This document shows, piece after piece, positions 13,211 through 24,781 of a DNA stretch of 64,000 nt. A model generated the notes under the pieces. That model saw nothing but the letters and a program-made list of their open reading frames with translations, searched no databases and had not been told where the DNA came from. The translations under genes and the position numbers were made by a program. The DNA is taken from the NCBI RefSeq assembly GCF_030687495.1, contig NZ_CP117435.1, forward strand, positions 1,736,001 to 1,800,000. The letters are read 5' to 3'. The DNA is from Pseudomonas sp. FP453. GTDB lineage: Bacteria > Pseudomonadota > Gammaproteobacteria > Pseudomonadales > Pseudomonadaceae. Positions within the stretch are counted from its first letter, which is position 1. Each line of letters opens with the position of its first letter.

Positions 13211-13240
13211 AGATCACCGGTTCGAACCCTCAGTCCACCA
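13211..13240 (+). other. tRNA 3'-end-like remnant (weak)
   Basis: The string CGGTTCGAACCCTC followed by AGTCCACCA resembles a T-loop (TTCGAAC) and an acceptor end with CCA. The T-stem does not pair properly, the 3' half is about three bases too short, and no 5' half is found upstream. It could be a decayed tRNA end left by element excision, or chance. Confidence 0.25.
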
Positions 13241-13384
13241 GAAACCGCTACAAATTTCCAGCCGGGCATTAGACCGATAGCCTCTAGGGGCCCATATCGG
13301 CGGGCATAATTAACCTGACTCATTGTTATTTACCCAAGTTCCCCCAATGTTGCTGTGTAGATACCTATCCTCCTTGCGCAGGTG

Positions 13385-15168
13385 ATGCCCTCCATGTTCT
13401 CGATCCGTCAACGCCGTGCGATCCGCCTGGCCAGCCGCTTTATTGCGCCCTATCGCTGGCAGGCGCTGGGTGCCTTGCTGGCGCTGATTGTCACGGCGGG
13501 CATCACCTTGTCCATGGGGCAGGGCATTCGCCTGCTGGTGGACCAGGGCTTCATGACCCAGTCGCCGCACTTGCTCAACCAGTCCATTGGCCTGTTCATG
13601 CTGCTGGTGCTGGGCCTGGCCGTGGGCACGTTTGCGCGGTTCTACCTGGTGTCGTGGATCGGCGAGCGGGTGGTGGCGGACATCCGGCGCCAGGTGTTCA
13701 ACCACCTGATCTACCTGCATCCCGGCTTCTATGAGAACAATCGCAGCTCGGAAATCCAGTCGCGGCTGACCACCGACACCACCTTGCTGCAATCGGTGAT
13801 CGGCTCTTCGCTGTCGCTGTTCCTGCGCAATGCCTTGATGGTGATCGGCGGCATCGTGTTGCTGTTTGTCACCAACCCCAAGCTCACCAGCATCGTCGTG
13901 GTGGCGTTGCCGCTGGTGTTGGCGCCGATCCTGATCTTCGGCCGCCGCGTGCGCAGTCTGTCGCGCCAGAGCCAGGACCGCATCGCGGACGTGGGCAGCT
14001 ACGTGTCCGAGACCCTCGGCCAGATCAAGACCGTGCAGGCCTACAACCACCAGGTGCAGGACGAACAGCGCTTCGCCGTGACCGTGGAAGAGGCGTTCAC
14101 CACGGCGCGCAAGCGTATCCTCCAGCGCGCGTGGCTGATTACCCTGGTGATCATGCTGGTGCTGGGCGCAGTGGGCGTGATGCTGTGGGTCGGCGGCATG
14201 GACGTGATCAACGGGCGGATTTCCGGCGGTGAGCTGGCGGCGTTTGTGTTCTACAGCCTGATCGTCGGCAGCGCCGTCGGCACCCTCAGTGAAGTGCTGG
14301 GCGAGTTGCAGCGCGCCGCCGGTGCGGCCGAGCGCATCGGTGAGCTGCTGCAGTCGAGCAACGAGATCCAGGCGCCGGCCACCGGTATGGCTCAGTTGCC
14401 GGAGCGGGTGAGCGCGGGCGTATGGAGCTGCAAGACCTGCGCTTTTCCTACCCGTCGCGGCCCGACAGCTACGCCATCGACGGCTTGAATCTGACGATCA
14501 ACCCCGGTGAAACCCTGGCGCTGGTCGGCCCGTCCGGCGCGGGCAAGTCGACAATCTTCGATCTGTTGCTGCGTTTCTATGACCCCCAGCACGGTCGCAT
14601 CCTGATCGAAGGCCAGCCGCTGACCGAACTGGATCCCATGGACCTGCGCCGTCACTTCGCCCTGGTGTCCCAAAGCCCGGCGCTGTTTTTCGGCAGCGTC
14701 GAAGAGAACATCCGCTACGGCAACCCGTCCGCTACCCAGGAACAGGTCGAAGCCGCCGCGCGCATTGCCCACGCCCACGATTTCATCCTGCAAATGCCCG
14801 ACGGCTACCAGACCCACCTGGGCGACGGCGGCATGGGCCTGTCCGGCGGCCAGCGCCAACGCCTGGCCATCGCCCGCGCCTTGCTGGTGGATGCCCCGAT
14901 CTTGCTGCTGGACGAAGCCACCAGCGCGCTGGATGCGCAGAGTGAGCACTTGATCCAGCAAGCGTTGCCGCAGCTGATGCAAGGGCGCACCACGCTGGTG
15001 ATCGCCCATCGACTGGCGACGGTGAAGCACGCCGACCGGATTGCGGTGATGGACCAGGGCAAGCTGGTGGCGGTGGGCACGCACCAGCAGTTGATTGCGA
15101 GCAATCCGCTGTATGCGCGGTTGGCGGCGTTGCAGTTCAGTGATGGGGAGGAACCGGTTCACCCTTAA
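13385..15168 (+). pseudogene. MsbA-like ABC exporter, frameshifted near 14412
   Basis: A half-size ABC exporter of about 593 codons if repaired. The N-terminal part (13385 to about 14410) holds six membrane helices (IAPYRWQALGALLALIV, LFMLLVLGLAVGTF and so on) and the ABC membrane domain. The second part, in another frame, holds the ATPase: Walker [12 protein letters not shown], signature [15 protein letters not shown], Walker [13 protein letters not shown]. Frame is lost in GTGAGCGCGGGCGTATGG, where removing one GC pair (or adding one base) would read [10 protein letters not shown]. All motifs are intact, so this may be sequence error rather than decay. Lipid or drug export is likely; the substrate is unknown. 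Start could also be ATG 13394. Confidence 0.85.
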
Positions 15169-15190
15169 GCAGGAAGGGCGAACGATTTAT

Positions 15191-15322
15191 TGTGGCGAGC
15201 GAGCTTGCTCGCGCTGGGCTGCGAAGCAGCCCTGAAACCTGACACCGCATTCTGTCTGGATGAATGCGGTGCCCTTGTTGGGGCTGCTGCGCAGCCCAGC
15301 GCGAGCAAGCTCGCTCGCCACA
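15191..15322. repeat. REPIN, second family (GCGAGCGAGCTTGCTCGC arms)
   Basis: The left arm TGTGGCGAGCGAGCTTGCTC with extension GCTGGGCTGCGAAGCAGCCC is mirrored at 15283-15322. Each side therefore holds two adjacent hairpins. The same family occurs at 28466-28596. It lies between the convergent ends of the exporter gene and slt. Confidence 0.85.
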
Positions 15323-15325
15323 GTG

Positions 15326-17254
15326 TTATTGGTCGTCGAAGTAGCGCTCATGCCAATCCACCAGCGGCTGCGGCGAATTGAGCTTCTGCCCGTAGATCAC
15401 CGAATAAGACAGCACGTTCTGCACATACTGGCGGGTTTCGTCGAACGGGATGCTTTCCACCCACACGTCGAAACTCAGGTGGTCGGCGCCACGCAGCCAT
15501 TGGCGCACGCGGCCGGGGCCGGCGTTATAGGCGGCGGAGGCGAGCACGCGGTTGCCGTTGAACTGGCTGTGCACCTGGCTCAGGTAGGCGGCGCCGAGCT
15601 GGATGTTTTTGTCCGGGTCGAGCACCTGGGCCGGGGAGGCCAGGGGGATGCTGAACTTGCGTGCGGTCTCTTTGGCCGTGCCGGGCATCAGTTGCATCAG
15701 GCCGCTGGCGCCGACGCCGGAGCGCGCGTCGTCCATGAAGGCGCTTTCCTGGCGGGTGATGGCAAACACCCAGCTCGAATGCAGGCCACGCACCTTGGCT
15801 TCGCGCACCAGGGTGTCGCGGTGGGCCATCGGGAAGCGGATGTCCAGGTCGTCCCAGTACTGCGCCTGGCTGATGGTACGGATCGCCGGGAAGTACCACT
15901 TCATGTCATAGGCCAGCTTGGCCTGGGCGACCATTTCATCGCGGTTGAAGTGGCGGCTGACGTGGTACCACTCGCGGCGGCCATCGACGATCTGGCCACG
16001 GGCGTAGAACTCCAGGGCACGGCGTACGCCTGGGGTGTTGCGCACCTTGTTGACCAGCGCCTGGCTCATCACCAGCGGTCGGTTGGTCAGCTGGTACGGG
16101 GATTTGGAGCGGTCGGCGGCGAGGAAGCCGTAGAAATCACGTTCCTTGGCCACGTTTTTATACAGCACCAGCGCTTGCGGGTTTTTCGGCTCGGCCAGTT
16201 CGAGGCTGCGGGCCTGCCAGTAGCGCCAGCGGTTGGTGGTCGCCAGGTCTTGTGGGAGTTTGCGGGTGAGCTGGTAGGCATCTTCCCAGCGCGCCAGGCG
16301 CAACAGCAGGCGCAGGCGCCATTCGGACACGGTGTTGTCGCGCAGTTCCGGGTCGTACTGGGTCATCACGTCGAGGGCGCGCGGGTCGTAGCGACGGGCC
16401 AGGGTCAGGCCGATTTCGCGGGCGATCGACACTTTTTCGTCACGGGAGAAGTGCATGCTGCTGGCGTAGCCGTCGAGCAGGGCCATGGCCTTGTCCGGGT
16501 CCTGGCGCGCGAGGCGGCGCAGGCCCAGGCCTACGGCGTCAGACATGGCCTCGTTCACCGGTCGGAAGCGCGATGGGTCGCCGAGCATGTCGGGCTTTTG
16601 CGCTACGTCCACCATCAGGCGGCCTTGGGCGCCCAGGGTGGGCAGGGTTTTCACCAGGCTGTTGGCCAGCGCGTAGTTGCGCGCTTCGGCGGCAAGCTTG
16701 GCGCGGTCCCAGATCTTCTGCTCGGTGAGTTGGCCGTCGGCGGCCCATTGGGCGAAGGTGGCATCACAGGCGGCAGGCTGGGACTTACCGGTCAGCCAGA
16801 GCTTTTCGGTGGTCTTGTAGCCTTCGGCTTTCAGATTGTGGGTGAGCTGGAACTGGCCGTGCAGGCAGTCGAGCTCGACGAAATTGAGCTTGGGGTCGTA
16901 GTACTTTTCAAAGGTCTGCCAGTCGCCACGGTCGGCCAGCCAGCGCAGCCAGCGCAACTTCATCCAGTTGGCCTGGGGCAGGTCGCCGTTTTTGCCGAGG
17001 AACTGTTCGATTTCCTCGTTGCTCGCGGTTTTCAGGCGCGCGGTCAACTCGTCATAGGCCAGGTACGGCGTCAGCGGATAGTCGGCCAGCGCCTGGCTGT
17101 ATTGCATGTACGGGCCGGAATCGCCCTTGGCCAGGGCGCGCTTGGCTTCATCGTAATACTGGCGTTGGGTGGTGAGGTCCACGGCCTGGGCAGATTGGGC
17201 GGCAGTGGCGGAAAGAAGCAGACAAGATAAAAAGTTGAAAAGGCGACTGCGCAT
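15326..17254 (-). CDS. slt: Soluble lytic murein transglycosylase
   Basis: A 642-residue periplasmic Slt70-type enzyme that cleaves peptidoglycan glycan strands with formation of 1,6-anhydro-MurNAc. A signal peptide covers about residues 1-25 (MRSRLFNFLSCLLLSATAAQ then SAQA). A long superhelical alpha-domain follows. The C-terminal catalytic domain carries the Glu in ITRQESAFMDDARS and the motif GASGLMQLMPGTAKETAR, then AAYNAGPGRVRQW. I start at 17254 because the signal peptide begins there; 16 upstream codons do not fit. Confidence 0.94.
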   Translation of the reverse strand: MRSRLFNFLSCLLLSATAAQSAQAVDLTTQRQYYDEAKRALAKGDSGPYMQYSQALADYPLTPYLAYDELTARLKTASNEEIEQFLGKNGDLPQANWMKLRWLRWLADRGDWQTFEKYYDPKLNFVELDCLHGQFQLTHNLKAEGYKTTEKLWLTGKSQPAACDATFAQWAADGQLTEQKIWDRAKLAAEARNYALANSLVKTLPTLGAQGRLMVDVAQKPDMLGDPSRFRPVNEAMSDAVGLGLRRLARQDPDKAMALLDGYASSMHFSRDEKVSIAREIGLTLARRYDPRALDVMTQYDPELRDNTVSEWRLRLLLRLARWEDAYQLTRKLPQDLATTNRWRYWQARSLELAEPKNPQALVLYKNVAKERDFYGFLAADRSKSPYQLTNRPLVMSQALVNKVRNTPGVRRALEFYARGQIVDGRREWYHVSRHFNRDEMVAQAKLAYDMKWYFPAIRTISQAQYWDDLDIRFPMAHRDTLVREAKVRGLHSSWVFAITRQESAFMDDARSGVGASGLMQLMPGTAKETARKFSIPLASPAQVLDPDKNIQLGAAYLSQVHSQFNGNRVLASAAYNAGPGRVRQWLRGADHLSFDVWVESIPFDETRQYVQNVLSYSVIYGQKLNSPQPLVDWHERYFDDQ

Positions 17255-17467
17255 GAGACGTCCGTGCAGAGAAATCACGAATAGCGCCGGCGCGGCCGAC
17301 ACTGATTGCCCCTAGCTTAGCCTTTTGCCCGACGCAGGCGAAAGCTTTGCCGGCCGGTTCGTTCAGGTTGATCAGAAATGTCTTACATAACCTGTCTATA
17401 AAGAAAATGCCGGCCGCATCCCACCCCTAACTCAGGTAGAATGCGCGCCCAGTTTTTGGAGAAGCGT

Positions 17468-19388
17468 ATGACCCTGCTCAAATTCAGCGATGTGTCCCTT
17501 GCTTTCGGCGCTATGCCGTTGTTGGACAAGGTGTCCTGGCAGATCGCCCGTGGTGAGCGGGTGTGCATCATCGGCCGCAACGGCACCGGCAAGTCCAGCA
17601 TGATGAAGCTGGTTAAAGGCGACCAGAAGCCCGATGACGGCTCTGTCTGGCGTGCCCCAGGCCTCAAGATCGGCGAATTGCCGCAAGAATTGCCGGTGGC
17701 CGACGGACGGACAGTGTTCGACGTGGTTGCCGAAGGCCTCGACGGCGTCGGTGAGTTGCTGGCCCAGTACCATCACCTCGCGCAGAACTGCGTCACCGAA
17801 GACGACCTGAACAAGCTGATGCATGTCCAGCAAGACCTCGAAGCCCGTGACGGCTGGCGCGCTTGCAGCAACTGGTGGACAGCACCCTGAGCCGCCTGCA
17901 ACTGCCGGCCGACAAGACCCTCGCCGAGTTGTCCGGTGGCTGGCGTCGTCGTGTGCTGCTGGCCCAGGCCCTGGTGTCCGAGCCGGATCTGCTGCTGCTC
18001 GACGAACCGACCAACCACCTGGACATCGGCGCGATCGCCTGGCTGGAAGAAGCCTCAAGGAATTCCAGGGCGCCGTGCTGTTCATCACGCACGACCGTTC
18101 CTTCCTGCAAAACCTGGCCACCCGCATCCTCGAACTGGACCGTGGTGGCCTGATCGACTGGAACGGCGACTACGCCAGCTTCCTGGTGCACAAGGAAGCC
18201 ACGCTGGCGGCTGAAGAAACCGCCAACGCCCTGTTTGACAAAAAGCTGGCCCAGGAAGAAGTCTGGATCCGCCAGGGCATCAAGGCCCGTCGCACCCGTA
18301 ACGAAGGCCGCGTACGCGCCCTGAAAGCCCTGCGTGTTGAGCGCAGCGAGCGTCGCGAGCGTACCGGCAAGGCCAATATCCAACTGGATACCGCCGACAA
18401 GTCGGGCAAGCAGGTGATGGTGCTGGAAAACGTCAGCTTCCATCACCCGAACGGTCCGTTCCTGATCAAGGACTTCTCGATGGTCCTGCAGCGCGGCGAC
18501 CGTATCGGCCTGCTCGGCGCCAACGGCACCGGCAAGACCACCTTGCTCAAGCTGATGCTCAACGGTCTGCAACCGACCAGCGGCACCGTGGAAGAGGGCA
18601 CGCGCATCGACGTGGCCTACTTCGACCAGTTGCGCCACCAGTTGGACCTGGAAAAGACCGTGATCGACAACGTCGCCGAAGGCCGCGACTTTATCGACAT
18701 CGACGGCCAGAGCCGCCACGTCCTCAGCTACCTGGGCGACTTCCTGTTCAGCCCGCAGCGTGCGCGGACGCCGGTGAAGGCTTTGTCCGGTGGTGAGCGT
18801 GCGCGCCTGCTGCTGGCCAAGCTGTTCAGCAAGCCAGCCAACCTGCTGGTGCTCGACGAACCGACCAACGACCTCGACGTGGAAACCCTCGAACTGCTGG
18901 AAGAGGTCCTGCTGACCTTCAACGGCACCGTGCTGATGGTCAGTCACGACCGGGCATTCCTCGACAACGTGGTCACCAGCACCCTGGTCTTTGAAGGTGA
19001 AGGCAAGGTGCGGGAATACGTCGGTGGTTACCAGGACTGGCTGCGCCAGGGCGGCTCGCCGCGCCTGCTGGGCGTGACCGAGAGCAAGTCCGGCAAGGCC
19101 GACCTGAACTCGGCGGTGGTCACTCCGGTGGCGGCTGCTGAGCCGGCTGTCGAAGCGGCACCGGCTGCCAAGAAGAAGTTGAGCTACAAGCTGCAGCGTG
19201 AGCTGGAAGCCTTGCCGGGTGATATCGAGGCCAAGGAGCAGCAGATTGCTGCGGTTGAAGCGGACATGGCTGATGCGGGCTTCTACCTGCGTCCGGCGGC
19301 TGAGACTGCCAAGGTCATTGCTTCCCTGGAGACGTTGAACCAGGAGTTGGAAGTGCTGGTTGAGCGTTGGGCTGAGTTGGATGCCTGA
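17468..19388 (+). pseudogene. uup: ABC-F ATPase Uup, two single-base frame losses
   Basis: A soluble duplicated ATPase of the ABC-F group, expected to act on ribosomes or branched DNA intermediates. It reads as 640 residues once two frame losses are repaired, which fits Uup. Walker A motifs are GRNGTGKSS and GANGTGKTT; signatures are [15 protein letters not shown] and LSGGERARLLLAKL; the C-terminal coiled-coil domain contains KLQRELEALPGDIEAKE. Frame is lost near 17857-17864 (TGGCGCGCTTGCAG) and near 18051-18055 (GCCTCAAGG, expected GCCCTCAAGG). Coding continues perfectly after each, so sequence error is likely. GGAG precedes ATG 17468. Confidence 0.9.
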
Positions 19389-19403
19389 GTGATCTTGCTG
19401 CAC

Positions 19404-19445
19404 TAAAAAGCCCGGCGTTCATTCCTATGAGCGCCGGGCTTTTTA
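19404..19445. terminator. Bidirectional Rho-independent terminator after uup
   Basis: The stem AGCCCGGCG / CGCCGGGCT has a loop of about 14 nt, flanked by AAAA on the left and TTTTT on the right. It can end uup on the plus strand and the convergent universal stress gene on the minus strand. Confidence 0.85.
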
Positions 19446-19465
19446 TATGAAATGCGATCTAAAAA

Positions 19466-19493
19466 TGTGGGAGCTGGCTTGCCTGCTCCCACA
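19466..19493. repeat. Truncated REP palindrome
   Basis: TGTGGGAGCTGGCTTGCCTG is followed directly by CTCCCACA. It is a single REP with the second arm cut short, located between uup and the universal stress gene. Confidence 0.7.
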
Positions 19494-19511
19494 GGTTGAT
19501 CTCGGTAGGGC

Positions 19512-19952
19512 TTAAGGGGCTTTGACCAGCTTGACGGCCAGTACGTCGCACGGCGCGCCGTGCAGTACGTCATTGGCCGTGGAACCCAGCAACAGCGCCA
19601 AACCATGACGGCCATGGCTGCCCACTACGATCAGGTCGCAGGCCTTTTCCTTGGCCAGGTGGTGAATTTCCTGGCGCGGTTGGCCGTAGGTCAGGTGGCA
19701 GTCTTCCTTTTTCAAGTGCGGGTATTTGAGAATCAAACGGTCAAGACGCTCTTTGGCCTGATCAAACTGTTGTTGCTGCAACTGGGAAAGGTCCATCGGT
19801 ACGTCGCCGCCAAAGGCCATGGCCATGGGCTCGACGATATGCACCAGCGAGAGAATGGCGCCATTGGCCAATGCAGATTCCTGTGCGCGCTTGATCACTG
19901 GATCGCACTCTTCGGTCAGATCGACAGCGACCAGAATATGTTGGTAGGGCAT
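19512..19952 (-). CDS. Universal stress protein (UspA family)
   Basis: A 146-residue single-domain Usp protein. It begins MPYQHILVAVDLTEECDPVI and ends with the ATP-site pattern GSHGRHGLALLLGSTANDVLH, which matches the G-2x-G-9x-G(S/T) motif. That suggests nucleotide binding. GGAGG stands upstream of ATG 19952. Such proteins accumulate in stationary phase, stress or oxygen limitation. A degenerate ANR/FNR-like site (TTGCGTCAGATCAA, 20012-20025) lies 60 nt upstream. Confidence 0.93.
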   Translation of the reverse strand: MPYQHILVAVDLTEECDPVIKRAQESALANGAILSLVHIVEPMAMAFGGDVPMDLSQLQQQQFDQAKERLDRLILKYPHLKKEDCHLTYGQPRQEIHHLAKEKACDLIVVGSHGRHGLALLLGSTANDVLHGAPCDVLAVKLVKAP

Positions 19953-20057
19953 GAGGCGTTCCTCCAAGGGACTGCAATAAATTCAGTATGGCTGCTTTCA
20001 AGCGGATGGGGTTGCGTCAGATCAAATCCGCTCATCTAGAAATTCGGGAGTACACAT

Positions 20058-20495
20058 ATGACGGTCTGGATAGTGGTGTCAATCCTTGTGGTGGTGTTGA
20101 GCCCTCTGGCATGGCTGCGTCCGTCGCGCCATCAGAGCGGGCGCATGGCCCTGCGTATGGAGGCGCGCCGCATCGGCCTGGCCATGCAGTTGTCGCCCCA
20201 GGAGTGGCCGCACTGGCTCAAGCAGGAGCCGCCGAGCCCCTGTGCGCAGTACTGTCGGCCACGCCGTGGCAGCACGCCGGCGCTGTGGAGCTACTGGCAG
20301 TTGGAGCCGGGGGTGTGGGTCAACCAATGGCGTGAAGTCTGCGTCGATGAAAAGTTGTTGCCGTATTTTTCGAGGCTGCCGGACAACGTCTACAAGATCG
20401 AGGCCGACAAGCAGATGATCGCCTTGTACTGGGGCGAGAAGGGTGAGGCGAGCGTGTTGCAGGACATCGACAGGCTGCTCAAGGCACTGGCCTGA
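20058..20495 (+). CDS. Conserved hypothetical protein with one membrane helix
   Basis: A 145-residue protein with an N-terminal hydrophobic helix (about 3-20, VWIVVSILVVVLSPLAWL) followed by a basic stretch and a soluble domain rich in Trp. Motifs include LSPQEWPHWLKQEPPSPCAQYC and a C-terminal helical QDIDRLLKALA. It lies between usp and fadBA, a place held by a hypothetical gene in other Pseudomonas. Probably anchored in the inner membrane with a cytoplasmic domain. No known family recognised. Confidence 0.75.
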   Translation: MTVWIVVSILVVVLSPLAWLRPSRHQSGRMALRMEARRIGLAMQLSPQEWPHWLKQEPPSPCAQYCRPRRGSTPALWSYWQLEPGVWVNQWREVCVDEKLLPYFSRLPDNVYKIEADKQMIALYWGEKGEASVLQDIDRLLKALA

Positions 20496-20980
20496 GAAAC
20501 AGCACGCAATAAAAAGCCCGACATCATCATCGGGCTGGAGTTGGCCAGGCAGGCCGGTAATTTCGTGTTGCACGCGTCGGATGTTCATCCAGACGCTTTA
20601 CGGTTGCGGCTAGCCTAGCCGCATATCCCGTTCTGTACAGCCCTTTCCCAGAACTTTTCCATTATTGATTTCGTGAATATTTGAATATTGACGAGGCGCG
20701 TGCCTGTGCTTCGGGTTCTGAAATGACTGGAAAGTCGCGTTTTTCCTAGCCTTTCGAGCGATTGACAATTGCCCGGAATTGGATGAAGGTGGCGTACCCA
20801 AATCAAACGGGCGTATGAATTGAGCGTTTGTCTGTCAGACCGCTCATACAGAATCCCGACTATCGCATTGGCGGGTGTGCCTGGCGGATTGGCCTGAACG
20901 TTGACGAAAAGCTCAATGTCCAACCAATAGGCCAGCGTCCAATGTGTACTGTTCAGCGTCCATATCGTGGAGATCAGTTG
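20496..20980 (+). promoter_or_regulatory. 485-nt fadBA leader and promoter region
   Basis: No convincing gene lies in this stretch. A hairpin AGCCCGA/TCGGGCT at 20515-20536 without a T-tract follows the upstream gene and is at best a weak terminator. The inverted half-sites CAAACG (20804-20809) and CGTTTG (20825-20830) share the (G/C)AAAC...GTTT(G/C) look of PsrA sites, but with a 15-nt spacer instead of 2-4. A TTGACA at 20762-20767 lacks a good -10. The fadB Shine-Dalgarno GGAG lies just before 20981. Control by fatty acids is inferred. Confidence 0.45.
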
Positions 20981-24333
<3,353 letters not shown>

Positions 24334-24349
24334 GCGTTGGGTTGACGGA

Positions 24350-24380
24350 AGCCGGGGCCCAGTGCCCCGGTTTTTGTTTT
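24350..24380 (+). terminator. Rho-independent terminator of fadBA
   Basis: The stem CCGGGGC / GCCCCGG has a short loop and is followed by TTTTTGTTTTT, 17 nt after the fadA stop. Confidence 0.9.
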
Positions 24381-24430
24381 TGGGTGGTTTCGTAATTTTT
24401 TTTTAACAAATTTTGCAAGAGGGCCAGAGC

Positions 24431-24667
24431 ATGCAAGTCGAACCAGGGCTCTACCAGCATTATAAAGGTCCGCAGTACCGCGTTTTCAGTGTGGCGCGGC
24501 ACTCCGAGACCGAAGAGGAAGTGGTGTTCTACCAAGCACTGTATGGCGATTACGGCTTTTGGGTACGCCCCTTGAGCATGTTTGTCGAGACCGTCGAAGT
24601 TGACGGCGAGCAGGTCCCGCGCTTTGCTTTGGTGCAGGCCGAAGCCAGTCTTTTTTCAGGGCAATAA
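24431..24667 (+). CDS. DUF1653 domain protein
   Basis: A 78-residue protein consisting of one DUF1653 domain: PGLYQHYKGPQYRVFSVARH, then EVVFYQALYGDYGFWVRPL and MFVETVEVDG. The domain is widespread and its role is unknown. Start at 24431 fits the family N-terminus; an ATG six codons upstream is possible. It sits between fadA and topA, each separated from it by a terminator or promoter, so it may be monocistronic. Confidence 0.85.
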   Translation: MQVEPGLYQHYKGPQYRVFSVARHSETEEEVVFYQALYGDYGFWVRPLSMFVETVEVDGEQVPRFALVQAEASLFSGQ

Positions 24668-24692
24668 CGGCAGGTCGCGCAGAATGCTGCGC

Positions 24693-24721
24693 TTGACCTC
24701 ACCTTGTTGCCACTATATATA
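24693..24721 (+). promoter_or_regulatory. Sigma70-type promoter for topA
   Basis: A -35 TTGACC (24693-24698) and -10 TATATA (24716-24721) are separated by exactly 17 nt, about 60 nt before the topA ATG. The alternating TATATATA at the -10 would melt easily and could respond to supercoiling, which is inference. Confidence 0.65.
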
Positions 24722-24781
24722 GCGTTGCCGCGACAGGCGCCAACTGCCTTTCACTTCTCGAATTCAGGAATTTTCCGATCC

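Noticed and set aside
15191..15322. REPIN as a transcription terminator or CRISPR-like repeat
   Set aside because: Repeats are inverted pairs, not direct repeats with spacers, and have no T-tract.
20515..20536. Strong terminator after the gene at 20058
   Set aside because: The stem is present but no T-tract follows on the plus strand, and no minus-strand gene needs it.
20828..20980. Longer FadB start
   Set aside because: The extra 51 residues do not resemble FadB, whose usual start [10 protein letters not shown] has a good ribosome-binding site.
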